This document shows, piece after piece, positions 8,589 to 17,055 of a stretch of 64,000 nucleotides of DNA. Under the pieces are notes generated by a model, which had not been told where the DNA came from, did no database searches, and was given only the letters and a program-made list of their open reading frames with translations. Each line of letters opens with the position of its first letter. Positions within the stretch are counted from its first letter, which is position 1. The DNA is from Thioglobus_A sp964344985 (lineage in GTDB: Bacteria > Pseudomonadota > Gammaproteobacteria > PS1 > Pseudothioglobaceae), in the NCBI GenBank assembly GCA_964344985.1, contig CAYFPI010000005.1, positions 1-64,000 of the forward strand, written 5' to 3'. Made by a program: the position numbers and the translations under genes.

Positions 8589-9764
8589 CTAATCTGAGTT
8601 AAACAAGTCTCTTGTATAAACTTTGTCTTTAACGTCTTGTAACTCCTCTACCATTCTATTAGCAACAATCACATCACTAATTTGTTTAAATTCCCCTAAA
8701 GTGTCAATTACTCTTGAATGAAAGAATTCATTCTCACCTTCTTCTGTGAGTACTGGCTCATAGATAACCACTTCAATACCTTTGGCTTTAATACGCTTCA
8801 TAATGCCTTGAATGGATGATGCCCTAAAGTTATCAGAACCTGATTTCATGATTAGTCTATGTACGCCAACAACCTTCGGTTGTTTACTGATGATTTGATC
8901 GGCAATAAAATCTTTACGAGTAGTGTTGGCATCAACAATGGCGTTGATTAGATTATTAGGTACATCTTTATAGTTAGCCTTAAGTTGTTTAGTATCTTTA
9001 GGAAGACAATATCCGCCATAACCAAAGGATGGATTATTGTAGTGCGAGCCAATTCTTGGATCTAGGCCAACTCCTTCAATAATTTGTTTACTGTCAAGAT
9101 TGTGCGCCTCTGCATAAGAGTCAAGCTCATTAAAGTATGAGACTCTCATAGCAAGATAAGTATTACTAAAAAGTTTTACCGCTTCTGCTTCAGTAGAATT
9201 AGTAAATAAAACATCGATATCTTCTTTTATTGCGCCCTCTTGTAGAAGGCTAGCAAACTCTTCGGCTCTATCAGATACCTCGCCCACAATAATACGTGAA
9301 GGATGTAGATTGTCATAAAGTGCCAACCCCTCTCTTAAGAACTCTGGTGAGAAGATGATGTTATCAATGTTGAATTTATCTCTAACACTCTGAGTATAGC
9401 CAACCGGTACAGTTGACTTAACAACCATTGTTGCATTTGGATTAATATCTATTACATCTTGAATGACTGCTTCTACTGATGCGGTATTAAAATAGTTATT
9501 AACCGTGTCGTAATCTGTTGGTGTAGCAATGATGACAAAGTCAGCATCTTTATAAGCCAATTTTTTATCGAGCGTTGCGGTAAAGTTAAGCTCTTTATTA
9601 GTTAGGAAATCTGTAATCTCAGCATCTACGATTGGAGAGATTTTATTGTTTAGTTTGTCTATCTTAGAGGGATCAATATCCAAAGCAATAACCTCATGGT
9701 TTTGAGCAAGAAGCATAGCATTGGAAAGGCCGACGTAGCCGGTGCCGGCTATTGAAATTTTCAT
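8589..9764 (-). CDS. ugd: UDP-glucose 6-dehydrogenase
   Basis: This 391-residue enzyme oxidises UDP-glucose to UDP-glucuronate with two NAD+. It shows the N-terminal Rossmann loop AGTGYVGLSNA (6-16), the central SPEFLREG block at about 139-146, and the catalytic Cys253 in FGYGGYCLPKDT. Length matches the E. coli enzyme. Its start overlaps the end of waaC by 4 bases; 73 AT-rich bases separate it from the downstream epimerase gene. Together with that epimerase it makes UDP-galacturonate available for envelope glycans. Confidence 0.95.
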   Translation of the reverse strand: MKISIAGTGYVGLSNAMLLAQNHEVIALDIDPSKIDKLNNKISPIVDAEITDFLTNKELNFTATLDKKLAYKDADFVIIATPTDYDTVNNYFNTASVEAVIQDVIDINPNATMVVKSTVPVGYTQSVRDKFNIDNIIFSPEFLREGLALYDNLHPSRIIVGEVSDRAEEFASLLQEGAIKEDIDVLFTNSTEAEAVKLFSNTYLAMRVSYFNELDSYAEAHNLDSKQIIEGVGLDPRIGSHYNNPSFGYGGYCLPKDTKQLKANYKDVPNNLINAIVDANTTRKDFIADQIISKQPKVVGVHRLIMKSGSDNFRASSIQGIMKRIKAKGIEVVIYEPVLTEEGENEFFHSRVIDTLGEFKQISDVIVANRMVEELQDVKDKVYTRDLFNSD

Positions 9765-10771
9765 AATTTATTCTTTAGTAGAGATTGGATAATTTTAACA
9801 ATATCCTCCACTTTGATATTCTTAATTGACGAATCATTTTTATTGATCTTATATGGGTCAACCTCCGACTTAGATTCTAGGATTTTATTGATGTCTGTTG
9901 TATAAGTGTTGCGATACCCTGGCGTTGAGCCAAATAGTGTAATCGATGGAATGTTAAGCGCCCAAGCCATATGAGTTGGACCTGTATCCCCACCAATAAT
10001 AAGATCTGATTGTGCAATAAATCTTTTTAACCCGTCAAGCGTTAGCTTATTTGCAATATGCGCTTCTGGTGCGTTTTCTTGAATTTGGCCAGCCATAACT
10101 CTTTCCGATTCATTTCCCCACAATATAATAAAATTTGCCTGAGATTTTAGCTTGTTAACAATTTGCGCATATTGATCCACCGGGTAAATTTTAGACTCAA
10201 ATGATGCGCCCGGAATTAGCACGATGTTAGGTTTTGAACTAGAAAAAAAATTAAAAGATGTTTGACTATTAGAAACTAAAAAAGACTGTTTAGCTAAAAT
10301 GTCATCATGTGAAATTTTAAAACCCAAAGTGCTAGAAATGACAAATGCATTGCGCCTAATGACATTTTCAGAATAATCAATACAACAAGTATCTGTATAG
10401 AATCTTGCGGCGAAAGATTCTCGTAAGGAGTTTTTGTCAAATCCAAAGGTTTTATCAGATGGTATGGCTTTAGCCACAATGGCCGATTTAATTAGGCCTT
10501 GTGTATCAATAACCAAGTCATATTTTGGCAATTTTCTAAGTTTTTTAATCTCATTAAATAACAAACGTAGAGATTTCTTTTGTTTGGCTTTTTTAAGATT
10601 AACCGTGTGTATCTTATTAATATCAGGATTATTGGTCAAAATGTCTTTAAAACCGTTCTCAACCACCCAATCAATCGTTGAATCAGGTAAATGCTGCTTA
10701 ATAAATTGCAACGCAACCATGGCGTGAATAATATCACCCAATGCTGAGAGTTTTACGATTGCAATTTTCAT
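9761..10771 (-). CDS. waaC: Lipopolysaccharide heptosyltransferase I
   Basis: A GT9 family protein of 336 residues that adds the first heptose to Kdo in the inner core. The N-terminus MKIAIVKLSALGDIIHAM is the family's usual opening, so the ATG at 10771 is preferred to the upstream in-frame ATG at 10795. The C-terminal domain has PGASFESKIYP and IGGDTGPTHMAWAL near residues 260-275, binding ADP-heptose. First gene of the leftward operon waaC-ugd-epimerase-GT2-LAB_N, and divergent from glnS. Confidence 0.92.
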   Translation of the reverse strand: MKIAIVKLSALGDIIHAMVALQFIKQHLPDSTIDWVVENGFKDILTNNPDINKIHTVNLKKAKQKKSLRLLFNEIKKLRKLPKYDLVIDTQGLIKSAIVAKAIPSDKTFGFDKNSLRESFAARFYTDTCCIDYSENVIRRNAFVISSTLGFKISHDDILAKQSFLVSNSQTSFNFFSSSKPNIVLIPGASFESKIYPVDQYAQIVNKLKSQANFIILWGNESERVMAGQIQENAPEAHIANKLTLDGLKRFIAQSDLIIGGDTGPTHMAWALNIPSITLFGSTPGYRNTYTTDINKILESKSEVDPYKINKNDSSIKNIKVEDIVKIIQSLLKNKL

Positions 10772-10826
10772 AATCAATGATTTTACTACGTGCACTGCAC
10801 AATATATTAGTATGAGGGTTTAATGA

Positions 10827-10832
10827 TATAAT
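10827..10832 (+). promoter_or_regulatory. Probable -10 box for glnS
   Basis: TATAAT lies 27 bases before the glnS ATG in the waaC/glnS divergent spacer. The -35 region 17 bases upstream (ATATTA) is weak. A start of transcription near 10839 would give a leader of about 20 bases. Confidence 0.45.
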
Positions 10833-10859
10833 TTGCACATTATTTATTTTGCTTGAATT

Positions 10860-12532
10860 ATGAGCGACAATACACCCGTAGAAACAACTAATTTTATTCG
10901 CAATCAAATTAATGATGATTTGGATTCTAACTTGCATGGTTCAATCCAAACGCGTTTTCCGCCTGAGCCAAATGGCTATTTGCATATTGGTCATGCAAAA
11001 TCAATTTGCTTGAATTTTGGCTTGGCCCAAGACTATAACGGTAAATGTAACTTGCGTCTTGATGACACAAATCNNNNNNNNNNAAAGAGGACATGGAGTT
11101 TGTTGATTCTATCAAGAATGATGTTAAATGGTTGGGCTTTAAATGGGATGGTGAAATTCACTATAGCTCAGATTACTTTCAAAAATTCTACGACTGTGCG
11201 ATTGAGCTAATTAATAAAGGCTTGGCGTATGTGTGTTTTCTTGATGCAGAAGAGACTCGAGAATACCGTGGCACTTTAAAAGAAGTGGGAAAAGATAGCC
11301 CGTATCGAAATACTTCTGCTGAGGAAAACCTAGAATTACTTTCTAAAATGAAAGATGGTAAATATTCTGAAGGTGAATGCGTGCTTCGAGCAAAGATTGA
11401 TATGGCTAGTTCGTTTATGTGTATGCGCGATCCGGCACTATACCGGATTCGTTTTGATAAGCACCATCAAACAGGTAATGATTGGCGCATCTATCCAATG
11501 TATGACTTTGCGCATTGTATTAGTGATGCGATTGAAGGAGTGACTCATTCGCTATGCACACTTGAATTTCAAAACAATCGTCATTTATATGATTGGATTT
11601 TGGACAATCTAGATGATTTCAATAAGCCTGATCGCCCGCATCAATATGAATTTTCAAGGCTTAATCTTGAATATACGGTAATGTCAAAGCGTAAATTACA
11701 GCAGCTAGTGGAAGACGAGTTGGTAGAAGGTTGGAGTGATCCGCGCATGCCAACCATTTCAGGTCTAAGACGTCGTGGCTACACACCAGCAGCAATTCGT
11801 GATTTTACAGATCGTATCGGCATCTCTAAAGTTGATAGCATGACGGATATGAAAATCTTAGAGGACGCCGTTCGTGATGATTTAAATAAAGTTGCGCCAC
11901 GCACAATGGGTGTGTTAGACCCAATCAAAGTAGTGATTGAAAATTATCCAGAAGACAAATTAGAAAATCTGCAAGCACCAAACCATCCGCAAAATCCTGA
12001 GATGGGTAAACGCGAGATATTTTTCTCACGAGAGCTCTTTATTGACAGAGCTGATTTTGCAGAAGTAGCGCCCAATAAGAAATTTAAACGCTTAGCGATT
12101 AATAAAGAAGTGCGTTTGCGTAATGCTTATGTCATTAATGCCACAACTTTTGATACCGACTTTGATGGCAATATAGAAACTGTATACGCCACTTATGATC
12201 CCGATACTTTAGGCAAAAACCCAGCGGATGGACGAAAAGTAAAAGGCGTTATTCATTTTGTAGAAGCCACCCAAGCAAAACTTGCTGAATTTCGACTTTA
12301 TGATCGATTATTCACAACGGAGAATCCGGGCAAGCATGAGCATTTTGAAATTTTGCTAAATCCTAACTCATTAACTACGACTTATGGTGTTGTTGAACCT
12401 AATATGCTAGGCGCAGGGCCTGAGATTGCTTATCAATTTGAAAGAGAAGGATATTTCTGTCGTGACAATCAAGCAGGCAACGAGCTAGTGTTTAATAAAA
12501 CCGTCAGTCTTAGAGATACTTGGAGTGGCTGA
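10860..12532 (+). CDS. glnS: Glutaminyl-tRNA synthetase (interrupted by a 10-N gap)
   Basis: This class I synthetase charges tRNA-Gln. The N-terminal part contains the HIGH-type motif in PEPNGYLHIGHAKS. The gene is interrupted at 11074-11083 by ten N, right after LRLDDTN; beyond it the protein resumes with KEDMEF in another frame. GlnS proteins read DDTNPVKED at this point, so the missing bases are most simply five (completing Pro and adding Val), giving about 555 residues against 554 in E. coli. The second signature VMSKRK (KMSK-like) lies around residue 270. The gene is most likely intact in the organism. Confidence 0.93.
11074..11083. other. Placeholder gap (10 N) in glnS
   Basis: Ten N that shift the glnS frame. 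Codon phase requires 2, 5 or 8 missing bases rather than 10; conservation favours 5. Confidence 0.9.
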
Positions 12533-12533
12533 C

Positions 12534-12914
12534 CTACAATAGGTTTAATCCGTTAACCTTATATTGTTCAAACTTAGAATCATCACTAATTATTGAATAA
12601 TTTTTACTAATTACCTGCGCGATAATCATTCTATCAAACGGATCTTTATGATGTAGTGGGAGTTTGGATAATTGCAATGCATCGTCTGAATCAAAAGGAA
12701 TGGCTTGTATACCCATTGCATTAGCAGCTTGTTCAATATCAAAATCTATTGTTAATTTTCCAATAGAGGATTTAATAATAAGCTCCACCATACTTACAGA
12801 ACTTAAATAAATGTTGTTATCTGTATTTTCTAGATATTGGAGATAAGTTTTATGTATTTTAGAAGGGTTGTTTAAAAGCCATAGGAAAATATGTGTATCG
12901 ACAATAATGTTCAT
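12534..12914 (-). CDS. PIN-domain toxin (VapC family)
   Basis: A 126-residue PIN-domain ribonuclease toxin. The four acidic residues of the metal site are visible as IIVDTHIFLW (Asp6), SVVE-type VSMVELI (Glu44), DPFDRMIIAQ (Asp91/Asp94) and SDDSKFEQY (Asp110/111). It is the second gene of a leftward pair; its ATG overlaps the end of the Phd-like antitoxin by 1 base. Its 3' end faces glnS, only 1 base away. VapC toxins cleave tRNA or rRNA; the target here is unknown. Confidence 0.9.
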   Translation of the reverse strand: MNIIVDTHIFLWLLNNPSKIHKTYLQYLENTDNNIYLSSVSMVELIIKSSIGKLTIDFDIEQAANAMGIQAIPFDSDDALQLSKLPLHHKDPFDRMIIAQVISKNYSIISDDSKFEQYKVNGLNLL

Positions 12915-13162
12915 TATTGATTGCCATAGAACAGGGTCTCTATTTCTTTAGAGTTATTGTTAAAATCTTCTGGAATATCAATCTCTCCTTGCATTTGGCC
13001 AAAGATACGTTGCTCGACTTCTTCCTTATAAGGAACAATTTTAGCAACTTTGGTATGGCGCTTGCCATACTCAATAATAAACTCTTCACCATTGGAAACT
13101 TGCTTCAAAATATCGGAAAAGTTTGTTTTAAATTGTCCTACTTGTACTGTTTGCATTGCCAA
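12914..13162 (-). CDS. Antitoxin, Phd/YefM family
   Basis: An 82-residue Phd/YefM antitoxin paired with the PIN toxin. The N-terminal half has the family pattern VGQFKTNFSDILKQVSNGEEFII and a following KVAKIVPY strand, which bind DNA. The C-terminal third is acidic (EIDIPEDFNNNSKEIE) and would wrap the toxin. A second in-frame ATG two codons in (13156) could also be the start. It is preceded by a promoter with a perfect palindrome, consistent with autoregulation. Confidence 0.9.
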   Translation of the reverse strand: MAMQTVQVGQFKTNFSDILKQVSNGEEFIIEYGKRHTKVAKIVPYKEEVEQRIFGQMQGEIDIPEDFNNNSKEIETLFYGNQ

Positions 13163-13185
13163 TCTTATATGTTGAATGTGATTTA

Positions 13186-13213
13186 ATTATAACATAACTT
13201 GTCAAGTTGACAA
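13186..13213 (-). promoter_or_regulatory. Promoter and operator palindrome of the Phd/PIN module
   Basis: On the minus strand TTGTCA (13213-13208), a 16-base spacer and TATAAT (13191-13186) form a promoter 24 bases before the antitoxin start. A perfect inverted repeat, TTGTCAA-G-TTGACAA on the plus strand (13199-13213), covers the -35 box and part of the spacer, where a bound antitoxin-toxin complex would block RNA polymerase. Confidence 0.65.
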
Positions 13214-13221
13214 ATATTTAA

Positions 13222-13503
13222 TTACTGCTTATACACAGACTTTCTATGCGAAACTCTAATAATAGTAACAACTAATAAATTATTTTCTTTTAAGTAAATA
13301 ATTCTATAGTTTCCAGCGCGTTTTCTGAATTTACCCTTGTGTTTTCCTTTTAGAGATTTATCGTTAGTGAAAATACCAGCTTGTAAGTCTATAACTTTAC
13401 TAGCAACTAATTTTTGAGCGCTTTTGTCTAATTTGAGAAATTCTTTTTCAGCTTCTTTTTCAAATGCGACCTTATACACTGATACCTGCTTTTGCAAAAA
13501 CAT
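13222..13503 (-). CDS. RelE/ParE-type toxin (mRNA interferase-like)
   Basis: A 93-residue basic protein of the RelE/ParE superfamily. The core reads VAFEKEAEKEFLKLDKSAQ, KGKFRKRAGNYRIIY and VVTIIRVSHRKSVYKQ, the typical order: helix-helix, then a basic beta sheet ending in R-x-S-H-R-K. The gene overlaps the end of the RHH antitoxin; translation may start at ATG 13503 or at GTG 13485, the latter giving a more usual N-terminus. The conserved arginines suit a RelE ribosome-dependent RNase, but ParE cannot be excluded. Confidence 0.87.
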   Translation of the reverse strand: MFLQKQVSVYKVAFEKEAEKEFLKLDKSAQKLVASKVIDLQAGIFTNDKSLKGKHKGKFRKRAGNYRIIYLKENNLLVVTIIRVSHRKSVYKQ

Positions 13504-13702
13504 CTTTTAACGGCATAACGTCACTATTACCGTTTTTAAGATTGTCTATCCTCTTATCAGCAACCATTTCATCTAATTGATCAAAATATTCATCTATTGC
13601 TTTTTCAATTAAACCAGTTCTAGTTTTATCAAGAATTTGAGCAGATTCATCTAAATGCTGAATAACATCTTTTTCTAATCGAATATTAATTGCTTGTTTC
13701 AT
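13472..13702 (-). CDS. Ribbon-helix-helix antitoxin (RelB/CopG-like)
   Basis: A 76-residue antitoxin. MKQAINIRLEKDVIQHLDES is the DNA-binding ribbon and first helix, followed by TRTGLIEKAIDEYFD (second helix) and a C-terminal toxin-binding tail. The ATG at 13702 is chosen because it follows a GAGGTG ribosome site; the upstream in-frame ATG at 13735 falls in the -10/operator region. Translation is coupled by overlap with the RelE-like toxin. Confidence 0.88.
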   Translation of the reverse strand: MKQAINIRLEKDVIQHLDESAQILDKTRTGLIEKAIDEYFDQLDEMVADKRIDNLKNGNSDVMPLKDVFAKAGISV

Positions 13703-13724
13703 TAAAACACCTCTATTGCAATAA

Positions 13725-13782
13725 TGTATATACAATTGTAGTGTAAATAAATCAAAAAGTCAAATATACATTTGTATATACA
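13725..13782 (-). promoter_or_regulatory. Promoter flanked by two TGTATATACA operators (RelE-type module)
   Basis: Minus-strand TTGACT (13763-13758), 17-base spacer and TACAAT (13740-13735) make a strong promoter for the antitoxin-toxin pair. The perfect palindrome TGTATATACA occurs twice, at 13725-13734 (over the transcription start) and at 13773-13782 (upstream of the -35 box), 48 bases apart. This is a typical arrangement for cooperative binding of an RHH antitoxin. Confidence 0.7.
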
Positions 13783-13786
13783 ACTA

Positions 13787-14527
13787 TTAGATTTTATTTA
13801 ACCAATCAGATACTTTGTCGATTTCATTATATTTAGTTAAATCAATCTGCAAAGGTGTAACAGATACATAGTTGTTTGCAATAGCATGAAAATCAGTGCC
13901 GATACCATTGTCTGCCTCTTTGCCATTTTCACCAATCCAATACAAAGACGGGTCTTTTTCATCAGGGATGCTTGACTCTGACATATGGCGCTTACCCAGC
14001 CTTGTAGTTTGATAACCTTTTATTTGATCAAATTCAATATCAGGGATATTAACATTTAGCACAGTGTCGTGTGAGAGTTGCGAAGTGTGAATTTGATTAA
14101 CCACTAGGGATGCAATCTTACCAGCTGTGTCAAAGTGTTTTCCATCCCAACTAGCCAGTGAGAAAGCAATCGATGGCAAGCCTAAAAAACGCCCCTCTAT
14201 GGCACCTGCTACCGTGCCAGAATAAATCACATCATCGCCCAAATTAGGGCCAAAATTAATACCAGTAACTACCAAATCAATCTCTTCTTGTAAAAAACCG
14301 CAAAGTGCCAAATGCACACAATCACTCGGTGTAGCATCAATGTGATAAACATTACTTTCAACTTTGATTGGCTTAAGTGGCCTATCCAGTGTCAATGAAC
14401 TGCTGGCCGCAGATTTATTTCCACTAGGCGCAACCACAACAACTTCATGGTCTGTTGCTAGATATTTTGCTAACGTCTGAATGCCTTTGGATTGATAGCC
14501 ATCATCATTACTAATTAAGATTTTCAC
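13787..14527 (-). CDS. surE: 5'/3'-nucleotidase SurE
   Basis: This 246-residue metal-dependent nucleoside-monophosphate phosphatase opens with MKILISNDDGYQSKGI, whose Asp8-Asp9 bind the metal. It continues with APSGNKSAASSSLTL (conserved Ser) and TGINFGPNLGDDVIYSGTVAGAIEG (conserved Asn). Length is normal for the family. In many gammaproteobacteria surE sits next to pcm; here it follows clpA with a 4-base overlap, and pcm lies elsewhere (61434). Confidence 0.95.
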   Translation of the reverse strand: MKILISNDDGYQSKGIQTLAKYLATDHEVVVVAPSGNKSAASSSLTLDRPLKPIKVESNVYHIDATPSDCVHLALCGFLQEEIDLVVTGINFGPNLGDDVIYSGTVAGAIEGRFLGLPSIAFSLASWDGKHFDTAGKIASLVVNQIHTSQLSHDTVLNVNIPDIEFDQIKGYQTTRLGKRHMSESSIPDEKDPSLYWIGENGKEADNGIGTDFHAIANNYVSVTPLQIDLTKYNEIDKVSDWLNKI

Positions 14528-16746
14528 TGGGCAATATTAAGTGAGATTGTATCTTTTTTAACACCAACTTTAACCGTACCACCATTTGTTAGCTTGCCAA
14601 ACAGCAGTTCATCTGCCAAAGGCTTGCGAATTTGTTTTTCAATTAGACGTGACATTGGACGTGCGCCCATTTTTGCATCATAGCCGTGTTTAGCAAACCA
14701 TTGTCGAGCCGCATCAGACACAATCAGCGATACATTCTTATCTTCAAGCGTTGATTCAAGCTCAAACAAGAATTTATTTACCACAAAAACAATAGTTTCT
14801 TCATTTAGACTATTAAAGTAAATTACTTCTGACAAGCGATTTCTAAATTCTGGCGTAAAGGCTTTTTGTAGTTCGCCTTTATAGTCAAGCGCGTGGTCTT
14901 GTTCACTAAAACCAATCGATGCACGCTGAACACTTTGTGCGCCAGCATTTGATGTCATTACTAAAATCACATTTCTAAAATCAACCTCTCGCCCATTAGC
15001 ATCGGTTAATTTTCCGTTATCCATTACTTGTAGCAATAAATTAAAAATATCTGGGTGTGCTTTTTCAACTTCGTCAAGTAATAACACTGCATACGGATTA
15101 GAATTAACCGCTTCAGTCAATAGCCCGCCTTCATCGTAACCCACATAGCCTGGTGGTGATCCAATCAATTTAGACACTGAATGGCGCTCCATGTACTCAC
15201 TCATATCAAATCGCAGTAACTTTACACCCATAATGCGAGATAATTGCTTACAAATCTCAGTTTTTCCAACCCCTGTAGGGCCGGCGAATAAAAAAGCACC
15301 CATTGGCTTGTCTTCATGTGCCAATCCTGATCTTGAAAGTTTAATCGCAGTAGATAAGCTTTCTACTGCTGAATCTTGCCCGAAAACACCAAGCTTAAGC
15401 TCAGACTCTAAATTTTTGAGCAAGGATTTGTCATCATTCGTTACTTGACGCGATGGAATGCGCGCAAGTTTAGCAATGATATTTTCAATGTCATTCACGC
15501 CAATATTAATCTTGCGTTTTGATTTTGGCTGAATTTGTTGCAATGCACCCACTTCATCAATCACGTCAATGGCTTTATCTGGCAGGCGGCGATCAGTCAT
15601 ATATCGATGTGATAATTCAGCAGCTGATGATAATGCAGCAGCAGAATATTTAACTTTGTGGTGCTCTTGGTAGTATTTCTTCAAACCATGCAAAATCTTA
15701 ACCGTATCATCCACTGAAGGCTCTTCAATATCAATCTTTTGAAAACGACGTGTAAGCGCATGATCTTTTTCAAACACCTTGCGATATTCTTCGTAAGTGG
15801 TTGATCCCATACATTTGAGCGAGCCATCGGCCAAAGCCGGCTTTAATAAATTAGAAGCATCAAGCGATCCACCAGAAACTGATCCTGCACCTATGAGCGT
15901 GTGAATCTCATCAATAAATAAAATTGCATGTGGGATTTTCTCAAGATCTGTAAGCACTGCCTTTAAACGCTTTTCAAAATCACCTCGATATTTAGTGCCA
16001 GCAATAAGCACACCAATATCTAGTAAATAAATACTCGCATCTTTTAGCACTTCTGGAACTTTTCCATCAACAATTTTTTTAGCAATGCCTTCGGCAATAG
16101 CCGTTTTACCAACGCCTGCCTGACCAACAAATAACGGATTATTTTTACGACGACGTGATAATACTTGTACTGTACGTGTAACTTCCTCTTCTCTACCAAG
16201 TAAAGGATCAATTTTTCCAGACCTGGCTTTTTCACACAAATTGACCGTATAAGTTTCTAATGAAGTTTTTTTAGGTTTTTTCTTATCAGACTCAATCCTT
16301 GGCGTTTGCTCAGCCTCATCTGAAGCTCTACTAGAAATACCCTCCATGACCTCTAAGCGAGAAATACCATTTAGCTTTAATAAATACACCGCATGAGATT
16401 CTTTCTCTGAAAAAATACTCACCAACACATTCATGGCATAAACTACATTTCTTTGTGCTGACTGCGCCTGATATACACTGCGCTGCAACACCCTTTGAAA
16501 GCCTACTGTTGGTACAATGTCAATCTCTGAATCTTGCTGAATAAGTGGCGTGTGTGAATCAATATATTCTTCCAACTCATCACGCATCTGGTCAATATTC
16601 ACTTGCTTATTTCTAAGAAATGTAACCACTTCTTCAATATTAAGTAGCGCCAGTAGCAAATGCTCTACAGTAACAAACTCAAGGCGATTATTGCGCGCTT
16701 GAGTCATAATGTAATTAATTTCTTGTTGTAATCCGGTTTCAATCAT
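14524..16746 (-). CDS. clpA: ATP-dependent Clp protease ATP-binding subunit ClpA
   Basis: This AAA+ unfoldase of 740 residues feeds substrates to ClpP. It has an N-terminal double Clp_N repeat, a first AAA module (GQAGVGKTAIAEG, sensor region with LFIDEIHTLIGAG) and a second (AGPTGVGKTEICKQ with VLLLDEVEKAHPDI), ending in the C-terminal D2-small domain with GARPMSRLI. The start MIETGLQQEIN at 16746 matches the family; the longer frame to 16779 would overlap clpS further. It follows clpS directly, as in E. coli, where the adaptor delivers N-end-rule substrates. Confidence 0.97.
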   Translation of the reverse strand: MIETGLQQEINYIMTQARNNRLEFVTVEHLLLALLNIEEVVTFLRNKQVNIDQMRDELEEYIDSHTPLIQQDSEIDIVPTVGFQRVLQRSVYQAQSAQRNVVYAMNVLVSIFSEKESHAVYLLKLNGISRLEVMEGISSRASDEAEQTPRIESDKKKPKKTSLETYTVNLCEKARSGKIDPLLGREEEVTRTVQVLSRRRKNNPLFVGQAGVGKTAIAEGIAKKIVDGKVPEVLKDASIYLLDIGVLIAGTKYRGDFEKRLKAVLTDLEKIPHAILFIDEIHTLIGAGSVSGGSLDASNLLKPALADGSLKCMGSTTYEEYRKVFEKDHALTRRFQKIDIEEPSVDDTVKILHGLKKYYQEHHKVKYSAAALSSAAELSHRYMTDRRLPDKAIDVIDEVGALQQIQPKSKRKINIGVNDIENIIAKLARIPSRQVTNDDKSLLKNLESELKLGVFGQDSAVESLSTAIKLSRSGLAHEDKPMGAFLFAGPTGVGKTEICKQLSRIMGVKLLRFDMSEYMERHSVSKLIGSPPGYVGYDEGGLLTEAVNSNPYAVLLLDEVEKAHPDIFNLLLQVMDNGKLTDANGREVDFRNVILVMTSNAGAQSVQRASIGFSEQDHALDYKGELQKAFTPEFRNRLSEVIYFNSLNEETIVFVVNKFLFELESTLEDKNVSLIVSDAARQWFAKHGYDAKMGARPMSRLIEKQIRKPLADELLFGKLTNGGTVKVGVKKDTISLNIAQ

Positions 16747-16753
16747 GGTTTTA

Positions 16754-17053
16754 TTATAGCTCCAACTCACGCAATACACACATTAATGGCTGTTCATTTT
16801 TTCGAGAGAACTCTATTACTTGAGACACTTTAGTTTGAGCAACATCATGCGAATATATGCCGCATACCCCTTCTCCATCAATATGAACTTTAAGCATGAT
16901 TGCATTAGCAGACTCTTCATTTTTGGAAAAAAAACGCATCAACACTTCAATAACAAACTCCATGGTCGTGTAATCATCATTTAACAATAGCACCTGAAAT
17001 TTACTAGGCACTTTAAGTTTTGACTTTGAAGTTTGCGTGAGTGTTTTGGCCAT
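16754..17053 (-). CDS. clpS: ATP-dependent Clp protease adaptor ClpS
   Basis: A 99-residue adaptor that hands N-end-rule proteins to ClpA. LLNDDYTTMEFVIEVLMRFF is the signature segment forming the pocket for the N-terminal residue, followed by the VHIDGEGVCGIYSHDVAQTK block. The unstructured N-tail is short and basic. Seven bases separate its stop from the clpA ATG; lptG follows 2 bases upstream in the same direction. Confidence 0.96.
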   Translation of the reverse strand: MAKTLTQTSKSKLKVPSKFQVLLLNDDYTTMEFVIEVLMRFFSKNEESANAIMLKVHIDGEGVCGIYSHDVAQTKVSQVIEFSRKNEQPLMCVLRELEL

Positions 17054-17055
17054 AA

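Noticed and set aside
13472..13735. Longer antitoxin starting at ATG 13735
   Set aside because: The extra 11 residues would be encoded by the -10 and operator DNA, and GAGGTG precedes the ATG at 13702.
15191..15448. Plus-strand frame inside clpA
   Set aside because: It is a shadow of the clpA coding strand; clpA motifs cover the whole region.
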